Source: Sediminibacillus dalangtanensis (GTDB taxonomy: Bacteria > Bacillota > Bacilli > Bacillales > Amphibacillaceae). From it: a stretch of 64,000 nucleotides of DNA. The stretch covers positions 1,488,001 to 1,552,000 of the forward strand of contig NZ_CP046956.1 in the NCBI RefSeq assembly GCF_017792025.1, in the 5' to 3' direction. The translations under genes and the position numbers were made by a program. Of the stretch, positions 58,094 to 64,000 are shown piece by piece (position 1 is the first letter of the stretch; each line of letters begins with the position of its first letter). The notes beneath the pieces are model-generated. The model was not told the origin of the DNA. It made no database searches and was given only the letters and a program-made list of their open reading frames with translations.

Positions 58094-58939
58094 ATGGAAA
58101 TCAAAAGTGCGTACACAAACTGTTATAGTGAATATGGGCGACTTAAAAGAGTGGTCTTATGCGAACCCCAATACATGACAATTCGAGATGTCATCAATGA
58201 AGTGCAAAAGAAATTTAAAAATGAAGGGATCCATATTGAAAAAGCAGTTCGACAGCATCGTCAGTTCGTGAGCAAGCTTCGTGAATTCGGAGTGGAAGTA
58301 GTATTGCTGCCCTATCATAAAAAATTCCCTGAACAGGTTTTCACCCGTGATATCGGTTTTACACTTGGGGAGACTATTTTTGTTGCGGAAATGGCCAGCA
58401 AGGTAAGGAAAGGGGAACAGGATCAGTTAAAACAATGGCTCGAGGATGAAACAATATCTTACTATAACTTTATCGGCAACCAGATAGAAGGTGGAGACGT
58501 CATGATTGACGGAGAAGTGATTTATGTAGGTCTCAGCAATCGGACAAACCGCCAGGCGGCTGAACATTTAAGTAAACTATTGACTAATTTCGAAGTCATT
58601 CCTGTTCCGTTTGTGGAAAAATACTTGCATCTCGATTGTGTGTTCAATGTGATTTCCCCCACAGAGGCGTTGTACTATCCCGAAGCTCTCGGCCAAAAAG
58701 AAATTAATTTGCTTGCGTCAAAATATGATTTAATCGAAGTAACAAAAGAAGAACAATTCAGGCTGGGAACAAATGTTTTAAATATCGGTGACAAGCAAAT
58801 CTTCAGCCTTCCTGTAAACACACATGTAAATGAACAACTTCGTGCCAGAGGTTACCAGGTTATCGAAGTGGATATAAACGAAATCATCAAGTCTGGCGGA
58901 TCTTTTCGATGTTGTACGTTGCCGTTGCTTAGGGAATGA
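58094..58939 (+). CDS. ykgA: Amidinotransferase/dimethylarginine dimethylaminohydrolase-like protein (YkgA)
   Basis: 281 aa of the guanidine-modifying superfamily. EVVLLPYHKKFPEQVFTRD, EGGDVMIDGEVIYVGLSNRT (substrate Asp/Glu), KYLHLDCVFNVIS with the catalytic His, and SGGSFRCCTLPL with the catalytic Cys are all present. It probably hydrolyses a methylated arginine or related guanidine. The ATG follows CGGAGGGTAGCGA, directly after the inverted repeat. Confidence 0.88.
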   Translation: MEIKSAYTNCYSEYGRLKRVVLCEPQYMTIRDVINEVQKKFKNEGIHIEKAVRQHRQFVSKLREFGVEVVLLPYHKKFPEQVFTRDIGFTLGETIFVAEMASKVRKGEQDQLKQWLEDETISYYNFIGNQIEGGDVMIDGEVIYVGLSNRTNRQAAEHLSKLLTNFEVIPVPFVEKYLHLDCVFNVISPTEALYYPEALGQKEINLLASKYDLIEVTKEEQFRLGTNVLNIGDKQIFSLPVNTHVNEQLRARGYQVIEVDINEIIKSGGSFRCCTLPLLRE

Positions 58940-58992
58940 AATTTCGCAAGGCAGGCGCCTGATTTAGGTAGACTGAAGCCGGTACTAATAGC

Positions 58993-59043
58993 AAAAGGTA
59001 TGCTCCGAGTATCAAAAAACTTACGGGAGCATACCTTTTTTTG
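58993..59043 (+). terminator. Terminator after ykgA
   Basis: AAAAGGTATGCTCC (58993-59006) pairs with GGGAGCATACCTTTT (59025-59039), followed by further T residues. Confidence 0.88.
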
Positions 59044-59049
59044 TGTATA

Positions 59050-59283
59050 GGAACTGATAAATTTAACTGCCTGTGGATCATCATTGGCTGAAACAGCAAC
59101 CTCCAGCTCCAGCGCCTACCCCCCTCGAGGTCTTAAGCCCACCCTCTGTGTGGCAAAAAGCGCCACGCCGAGGCTGTTCTTAAGCTTGTCGGAGGCCCAA
59201 TCGATGTGGGTCCTGCAGGCGTTGCCACAGGACGTGGCGGCTCTAGCTTGTACTCCTTTAAACAGGCGCTTGCGCTTTTGTCC
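59050..59283 (+). repeat. Dispersed structured repeat, copy 4 (with 5' extension)
   Basis: Core 59101-59283 begins CTCCAGCTCCAGCGCCTACC and ends CAGGCGCTTGCGCTTTTG. The stretch 59050-59100 (GGAACTGATAAATTTAACTG, then GGCTGAAACAGC) matches the 5' flank of copy 1 and is absent from copies 2 and 3. The 77-aa frame over it is not a gene. Confidence 0.9.
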
Positions 59284-59306
59284 GTATCCGTTAGTAGCAT
59301 CTAATA

Positions 59307-59588
59307 CTATTTATTAAAATCAATGTTTTCCACCACAATTTGTTCCGGATCCCAGCCTCTACTAGGATTTGTATCAATTAACTCAGCAGTCACCTGTTGC
59401 CCGACTTGAAATTCCTTTGGATTCTCCACCATGATGGGATTGCCATCAATATAAAGCAATTGTTCCTCATCATCAATCAACGTTATTTCTCCTTCTACAT
59501 CGAACTTTTTGGCCTCATTATTTTGTTGACAGCCGGTTAACAGGACGACTGAAACCGCTAAAGCAATCATTAGGCGTATCTTATGCAT
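59307..59588 (-). CDS. Small lipoprotein, 93 aa
   Basis: Lipoprotein signal MHKIRLMIALAVSVVLLTGC, then a small beta-rich domain (FDVEGEITLIDDEEQLLYID, then VGQQVTAELIDTN) that resembles OB-like folds of short Bacillus lipoproteins such as YxeA- or DUF3221-like ones; the assignment is weak. The frame is open to 59669, but ATG 59588 after AGGAGAGAAAAAAC is the start. Function unknown. Confidence 0.8.
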   Translation of the reverse strand: MHKIRLMIALAVSVVLLTGCQQNNEAKKFDVEGEITLIDDEEQLLYIDGNPIMVENPKEFQVGQQVTAELIDTNPSRGWDPEQIVVENIDFNK

Positions 59589-59610
59589 GTTTTTTCTCTC
59601 CTGCTGCAGA

Positions 59611-59760
59611 TTGTCGTTTTTACTTGTTACCCATCTGTTCAATGAGGTAAACCTGCAAAAGGATGACAAGAAGAGGTTTGCAATCGAGGGATTGATCAGA
59701 AGTGGAGTGTTTCAAGAGGAAACAGTCGATCTGAGTTTAAAAAGGGGAGGTAAACTCTGA
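59611..59760 (+). CDS. Possible 49-aa protein (FbpA-like?), start unclear
   Basis: The frame from TTG 59611 ends at TGA 59760 with a protein-like sequence: THLFNEVNLQKDDKKRFAIE then GLIRSGVFQEETVDLSLKRG. The pattern LFN-x-V...KKRF-x-I-x-x-LI-x-x-GV recalls the small Fur-regulated basic protein FbpA. There is no ribosome site, so it may be a decayed gene. A 30-codon frame (ATG 59761 to TGA 59853, MHILLERCFLLIYRRLHLYN...) follows directly, with GGGGAGG ten bases before its ATG. Confidence 0.35.
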   Translation: MSFLLVTHLFNEVNLQKDDKKRFAIEGLIRSGVFQEETVDLSLKRGGKL

Positions 59761-59955
59761 ATGCATATATTACTGGAACGATGTTTCCTCTTAATATATA
59801 GACGATTACATCTATATAATAGTTTCACTTTTTTCTTATTTTTACGTTGTTGAATAATAATGCATAGAGGCGGACAATTATGGGCAGATTACTAGCGACA
59901 TTTTGTTTGAACATAAGACGGAAGCTTGTCAGCTTCCTGAAGGAGCGGCATATTT

Positions 59956-60264
59956 ATGAAAACAAAAATTATATTCCTCTTCATTTTAATGGGAATCATG
60001 GGATCAACCCCCGTTTTTGCTTCGCCTGAGGAAGTGGAAGAATCAGCTGAAGAACATAACTGGGAACGGATGGATACAGAGTATGAAACAGTCCCAGTCG
60101 ACACCCATACATATACTGTTTGGCGAAACTTTATCCGGCATACACGTCAATGCGATATTTCTCATTTAATTAAAACGGATGTCTGGTACTGTGACTTGCA
60201 TCATCATACCCGAAGTTCTTCCACTATAGAGGAAATTATTCATAGTGAAAAGCATAGCCATTAA
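59956..60264 (+). CDS. Secreted His-rich small protein before the bd oxidase
   Basis: 102 aa with signal peptide MKTKIIFLFILMGIMGSTPV (cleavage near FASPE). The mature part is acidic at first (EEVEESAEEHNWE), then carries two Cys and many His: RHTRQCDISHLIKTD, WYCDLHHHTRSS and a terminal SEKHSH. This could bind a metal or haem. ATG 59956 follows GAAGGAGCGGC. It lies 56 bases before cydA on the same strand. No family recognised. Confidence 0.7.
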   Translation: MKTKIIFLFILMGIMGSTPVFASPEEVEESAEEHNWERMDTEYETVPVDTHTYTVWRNFIRHTRQCDISHLIKTDVWYCDLHHHTRSSSTIEEIIHSEKHSH

Positions 60265-60320
60265 TCTTTAGGCACAACGTGATGGCAAAATCTTGAGATG
60301 GAGAAAAAGGGGGGAACTTC

Positions 60321-61649
60321 GTGGATCATTTAGAAACAGCTAGAGCTATGTTTGGTACAACCATGGCTTTTCATATCATATTTGCTACCTTGGGCGTTGG
60401 CATTCCGCTCATGGTTTTGTTTTCTGAGCTCTTCTATCAAAAAACAAAGGATCGGGATTTTGCCGTGATGGCCAACCGCTGGACAAAAGGATTTGCTGTT
60501 CTGCTCGGAGTAGCGATACCTTCCGGGACAATTGCCGGTGTACAGCTATCTCTATTGTGGCCGGGATTTATGGAAGTGATTGGAGAGGTGATGGCTCTTC
60601 CCTTCCAAATTGAGATTTATGCCTTTTTTGTGGAAGCCTTATTCATGTCGATTTATGTATATGCCGCCGATCGAATATCTCCCTGGATGCGGATTGTCAG
60701 CTTATGCCTCGTAGCTTTGGGGGCAGTTGCTTCAGCTATTCTGATTACGAATGTTCATGCATTCGAAGGGACACCCGCCGGATTTCGCATAGAGAACGGC
60801 GAAATTGTTGATGTGGATCCTTGGGCGGCCTTCTTTAATCCTGCATTCTTTACTACTGCCGGACATGTGGTGGTATCGGCTTATACGACCGGAGGGTTTG
60901 TGATAGCTTCCATTGCTGCCTTCAAAATGATAAGACAGCCGGTAGGAAGCAGACTCCGCCGTTTTCACCAAAAGGCATTGCTGCTTGGATTGACTGTCGG
61001 AGGAATATTTTCTTTACTCACAGCACTTAACGGACATGAATCGGCACAGCTTTTACACGAATACCAGCCGGAAAAATTGGCCGCAGCCGAAGGACTATTC
61101 GAAACACAGGACTATGCTCCGCTTGCTATTGGGGGTTTTACTGACAGAGAAACAGAAGAAGTTAAATGGGCAATCGAGATTCCCTGGGCACTAAGTTTCC
61201 TGTCCGGTAATCGTTTCGACACCGTTGTAAAAGGATTGAATGATTTTCCCGAAGAGTGGTGGCCGCCATTGTATGTTCATACCTTGTTTAATGCGATGGT
61301 GGGAATTGGTTCGCTGTTGATCCTTATTGCAGCTAGCGGTCTTGGTTGGTATAAATTCATTAAAAAACGTCCATTTCCCAAGCCTTTGATGGTCTTATTC
61401 ATTGCATCCGGACCTTTGGCCGTGCTAGCAATCGAATTTGGCTGGATATTCGCTTGTACTGGAAGACAGCCTTGGGTTATATACCGGATGATGACAACCG
61501 AAGATGCTGTAACGGGAGCGACACAGCTCGGAGTTCTCTTCCCACTGTTTGGTCTTGTCTATATTATTTTAGGTATTGCGGTAATTCTCGTTTTGCGTTT
61601 CTATTTTAAAAAGCATCCAGTTCAAGATGAAATTGATATGCAAGAGTAA
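60321..61649 (+). CDS. cydA: Cytochrome bd-type quinol oxidase subunit I (YthA/CIO-like)
   Basis: 442 aa, nine helices. The haem-ligand His near residue 18 is in MAFHIIFATLGVGIPLMVL; FQIEIYAFFVEALFMSIYVY, FEGTPAGFRIENGEI and GRQPWVIYRMMTTEDAVT follow. The short loop between helices 6 and 7 marks the cyanide-insensitive (CIO) subclass, as in B. subtilis YthA, rather than long-loop CydA. It reduces oxygen with menaquinol. GTG 60321 follows AAAAGGGGGGAACTTC. Confidence 0.93.
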   Translation: MDHLETARAMFGTTMAFHIIFATLGVGIPLMVLFSELFYQKTKDRDFAVMANRWTKGFAVLLGVAIPSGTIAGVQLSLLWPGFMEVIGEVMALPFQIEIYAFFVEALFMSIYVYAADRISPWMRIVSLCLVALGAVASAILITNVHAFEGTPAGFRIENGEIVDVDPWAAFFNPAFFTTAGHVVVSAYTTGGFVIASIAAFKMIRQPVGSRLRRFHQKALLLGLTVGGIFSLLTALNGHESAQLLHEYQPEKLAAAEGLFETQDYAPLAIGGFTDRETEEVKWAIEIPWALSFLSGNRFDTVVKGLNDFPEEWWPPLYVHTLFNAMVGIGSLLILIAASGLGWYKFIKKRPFPKPLMVLFIASGPLAVLAIEFGWIFACTGRQPWVIYRMMTTEDAVTGATQLGVLFPLFGLVYIILGIAVILVLRFYFKKHPVQDEIDMQE

Positions 61650-61672
61650 ATGGAAGAAGGAGAGGGTATCCC

Positions 61673-62716
61673 ATGTCGGATGTATTGATTGCCATTACGG
61701 TCCTTTGGGGATTTATTTTTATCTATTCGGTTATGGCTACCATGGATTTCGGTGCCGGCTTTTGGTCGTTGGTTTATATTAACAAGGAAAAGACCAATGC
61801 AACCAACATAGCAAACCGCTACCTTTCCCCGACTTGGGAGGTTACCAACGTATTTATCGTAGCCATTGTGGTGGCTTTATTCAGCTTTTTTCCCGGAGCT
61901 ACATTCACGCTGGGTACCGTTTTACTGATCCCGGGAAGTATCATCCTTCTGTTGTTGGCTGTACGTAGTGGATTCCTCGTGTTTTCCCACATCGCCGAAG
62001 AATACCGCAAACCTTTAACGTATATTTCAGGTGTGACGGGATTTTTGATCCCGGGTTTGCTGATTCTGGTTCTTCCGGTGACCCATGGGAATTATATTGA
62101 GGTCCGAAATGGGGTGGAGCAATTGCTTTTCGGAGAATTACTGACCAGTTATCACGCTTGGTCGTTTATCGGTTTTGCTATCAGCAGTACCTTGTTTCTA
62201 TCATCCTTGCTGTTAGCCGACTTTTCCAATCACGCCGATGAACAAGAGGCGTACAAGATTTACCGTCGTGATGCGCTGCTGTTAGGCCCTGTTACGCTAT
62301 TGATGGCTTTCCTGGTCATATTTACCATGCGCTATGAAGCTGTTTGGATGTATCAAGGAATGATGGAACACTTGCCGTTTTTGTTAGCATCGGTATTTGC
62401 GTTTCTGCTGGCAGGCTTGTTTCTTTATCTGCCGTTGGGCAAGCGGAAATTGGGGTGGCCCAGAATTGCCGTCATTGTCATTGTCCTTCAATATTTACTG
62501 GCAAGCTATGCGTATGGAAGGGCACATCTCCCTTATCTGGTTTATCCGACTATCACCATCGAGGATGGCTTTACCAATCCAAATGCTTTTCGTGCTTTGT
62601 TTGTTTCTTATATTTTCGGTTTCGCTATTTTATTTCCGGGGTTCATTTACTTCTGGAAACTGTTTATGAAAGATAAACGGTATGCGAAACAACAAAAGTC
62701 AGGTTACAGTAAATAA
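61673..62716 (+). CDS. cydB: Cytochrome bd-type quinol oxidase subunit II (YthB-like)
   Basis: 347 aa, about eight helices; VMATMDFGAGFWSLVYINKE at the N-terminus and LSPTWEVTNVFIVAIVVALF are CydB signatures. ATG 61673 after AGAAGGAGAGGG, 23 bases behind subunit I. No CydCD exporter genes follow, which is usual for the YthAB type. Confidence 0.92.
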   Translation: MSDVLIAITVLWGFIFIYSVMATMDFGAGFWSLVYINKEKTNATNIANRYLSPTWEVTNVFIVAIVVALFSFFPGATFTLGTVLLIPGSIILLLLAVRSGFLVFSHIAEEYRKPLTYISGVTGFLIPGLLILVLPVTHGNYIEVRNGVEQLLFGELLTSYHAWSFIGFAISSTLFLSSLLLADFSNHADEQEAYKIYRRDALLLGPVTLLMAFLVIFTMRYEAVWMYQGMMEHLPFLLASVFAFLLAGLFLYLPLGKRKLGWPRIAVIVIVLQYLLASYAYGRAHLPYLVYPTITIEDGFTNPNAFRALFVSYIFGFAILFPGFIYFWKLFMKDKRYAKQQKSGYSK

Positions 62717-62719
62717 CGA

Positions 62720-62755
62720 CGGGGCACATCTACTCAAATATCATAGACAGCCCCG
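62720..62755. terminator. Weak hairpin between cydB and leuD
   Basis: CGGGGC (62720-62725) pairs with GCCCCG (62750-62755) across a 24-base loop. T runs are poor on both strands, so termination here is uncertain. Confidence 0.4.
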
Positions 62756-62772
62756 CTTGATTTTCTATTTCC

Positions 62773-63354
62773 TTAATGTGATGCTTCATAATCGGCAATG
62801 GCCTGTTCGAGGGTAAGGGTAACAGCGATTTCATCCCAGCCGTTAAGCAGCATTTGCTTCTGATACGCCGGAAGGTCAAATTCCGCTAGAAAGCCTTGAC
62901 CGTCGGTGACCTGCTGTTCGTGTAAATCTACTGTTATCCGGTATTGCCTGGTTTCGGCCTTTTGTATCAACACTTCTGTTTCGAGTTCGTTTAAATGTAT
63001 GGGGAGAATTCCGTTTTTTGTACAGTTATTATAAAAAATATCGGCAAAACTCGGAGCGATGATCACTTTAAATCCATAATCCTGCAAAGCCCATGGTGCA
63101 TGCTCCCTTGAAGACCCACACCCAAAATTTTCACCTGCTACCAAAATGGAAGCCCCACTGTATTTTTTATTATTCAGGGTGAAGTCAGGTTTTTCTGTCC
63201 CATCTTCGTCGAAACGCCAGTTATAAAATAAAAACTTACCAAACCCTTGTCGTTCTATTCTTTTGAGAAATTGTTTCGGAATGATTTGATCGGTATCAAT
63301 GTTGGCTCTGTTCAATGGATAAACTAGTCCTTCATGCTTTTTTAACGGTTCCAT
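62773..63354 (-). CDS. leuD: 3-isopropylmalate dehydratase small subunit
   Basis: 193 aa. Swivel domain of isopropylmalate isomerase in leucine synthesis: NRANIDTDQIIPKQFLKRIE and VAGENFGCGSSREHAPWAL are diagnostic. ATG 63354 follows GAGGGGTGAAA; the frame runs back to GTG 63369, which overlaps that site. It lies 11 bases after leuC. Confidence 0.95.
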   Translation of the reverse strand: MEPLKKHEGLVYPLNRANIDTDQIIPKQFLKRIERQGFGKFLFYNWRFDEDGTEKPDFTLNNKKYSGASILVAGENFGCGSSREHAPWALQDYGFKVIIAPSFADIFYNNCTKNGILPIHLNELETEVLIQKAETRQYRITVDLHEQQVTDGQGFLAEFDLPAYQKQMLLNGWDEIAVTLTLEQAIADYEASH

Positions 63355-63365
63355 TTTTTCACCCC

Positions 63366-64000
63366 TCACGATTGCAATGTTGCTTCGGTAAATTTTCGAA
63401 CGTCGACAAAGTGACCTTCAATCGCAGCCGCTGCAGCCATTTCAGGACTGACAAGGTGTGTCCGTGCTCCGTTACCCTGCCGGCCTTCGAAGTTGCGGTT
63501 GGAGGTAGAAGCACAGCGTTCTCCGGGTGGTACAATATCATCATTCATGGCAAGACACATGCTACACCCTGCGTCGCGCCACTCAAATCCTGCCTGGGTA
63601 AAAATAACATCCAACCCTTCCGCTTCGGCAGCTGCTTTTACACTGAATGAGCCAGGAACAACAATAGCTTGCACTTGTCGGTGAACCTTCTTTCCCCTTA
63701 TTACATTCGCAGCTCTTCGCAAGTCGCTTAACCTAGAATTGGTGCAGGAGCCGATAAATACGTGCTCTATTGGAACAGCATCCATCCGTTGTCCCGGATT
63801 TAGTCCCATATATGTCAATGCGCGTTCGATTTCTTCTTTTTTGCTAGCTGTCTCCGCATGGGCAGGGTCGGGGACGGTGGCACTTACAGGTATACACATA
63901 CCTGGGTTCGTTCCCCAGGAAACCTGTGGTTCGATTTCCTCCGCATCGATGACGACGGTGGCATCGTAGATAGCTCCATGATCGGTTGCCAGTGCTTTCC
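63366..64000 (-). CDS. leuC: 3-isopropylmalate dehydratase large subunit (C-terminal part)
   Basis: About 211 C-terminal residues; the frame stays open to the window edge, so the 5' part lies beyond 64000. [47 protein letters not shown] and [12 protein letters not shown] carry the three Cys ligands of the 4Fe-4S cluster, and [17 protein letters not shown] is the aconitase-family signature. It pairs with LeuD directly downstream. The rest of a leu operon would be upstream, outside the window. Confidence 0.95.
   Translation of the reverse strand, partial: KALATDHGAIYDATVVIDAEEIEPQVSWGTNPGMCIPVSATVPDPAHAETASKKEEIERALTYMGLNPGQRMDAVPIEHVFIGSCTNSRLSDLRRAANVIRGKKVHRQVQAIVVPGSFSVKAAAEAEGLDVIFTQAGFEWRDAGCSMCLAMNDDIVPPGERCASTSNRNFEGRQGNGARTHLVSPEMAAAAAIEGHFVDVRKFTEATLQS

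Noticed and set aside
1..64000. CRISPR array, prophage, rRNA operon or complete IS element
   Set aside because: No regularly spaced repeats, phage structural genes, rRNA or transposase genes were seen; the only RNA gene of known type is selC.

Overview
The window is chromosomal DNA of a low-to-moderate GC, Gram-positive, aerobic member of the Bacillaceae. The grounds are strong AGGAGG-type ribosome sites, frequent TTG/GTG starts, lipoprotein signal peptides, a YesL/GH105/UxaAB/KduDI pectin set, a CsbB/GtcA/YfhO trio, YkgA, YfhO and YthAB-like proteins. A BCCT osmolyte carrier and many acidic proteins would suit a salt-tolerant species. I did not assign a species.

Layout. (1) 1-16.5 kb is a pectin / rhamnogalacturonan utilisation island. 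It holds the end of a sugar ABC transporter, an unsaturated rhamnogalacturonyl hydrolase (GH105), a Gfo/Idh/MocA oxidoreductase and YesL, closed by a terminator. An AEC transporter follows. A minus-strand operon carries a LacI regulator, a frameshifted rhamnogalacturonan acetylesterase and a TIM-barrel isomerase. Plus-strand units carry uxaA-uxaB, kduD-kduI, an esterase, a DeoR regulator, kdgK and kdgA. Together they take galacturonate (through altronate) and unsaturated uronates (through DKI/DKII) to 2-keto-3-deoxygluconate, then to pyruvate and glyceraldehyde-3-phosphate. A consensus promoter overlapped by a perfect 24-bp palindrome sits before uxaA. (2) 16.7-25 kb holds a type II NADH dehydrogenase, topoisomerase III, and a GntR regulator next to a Cys/Met PLP enzyme and an NhaC antiporter. 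(3) 25.2-36 kb is a selenium island: tRNA-Sec, selA, selB, a selD that itself contains a UGA codon, a thioredoxin-like gene with UGA in the active site, a SelW-like gene with a CxxU motif, and the 5' stub of a DsbA/FrnE-like selenoprotein. It also has a PhnCDE-type ABC importer, a glycosyltransferase directly before selD that recalls selenosugar synthase SenB, and a polysaccharide deacetylase with an in-frame UGA at codon 6 followed by a bacterial-SECIS-like hairpin. Sec genes are interrupted by UGA, so simple ORF calling truncates or misses them. (4) 36-47 kb holds GNAT acetyltransferases, a DUF4163/DUF3298 secreted protein, a small HTH/membrane-protein pair, fabI, an exopolysaccharide-like operon (GH16, GT2, deacetylase), a CAP-domain lipoprotein and a BCCT transporter. 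(5) 47.8-58.9 kb holds a CsbB/GtcA/YfhO surface-glycosylation trio, DoxX, an unusual protein joining an HTH domain to an F1-ATPase beta-like domain with a broken P-loop, a candidate small RNA, an HD-GYP phosphodiesterase, a DrrAB-type ABC exporter, a NUDIX hydrolase and YkgA. (6) 59-64 kb holds small secreted proteins, a cytochrome bd oxidase (YthAB/CIO-like), and leuD with a partial leuC.

Four copies of a roughly 180-bp structured dispersed repeat lie between genes at about 20.9, 40.8, 47.3 and 59.1 kb, all in the same orientation. A second, different repeat type lies near 39.1 kb.

All identifications come from reading the sequence. No database search or folding program was run.
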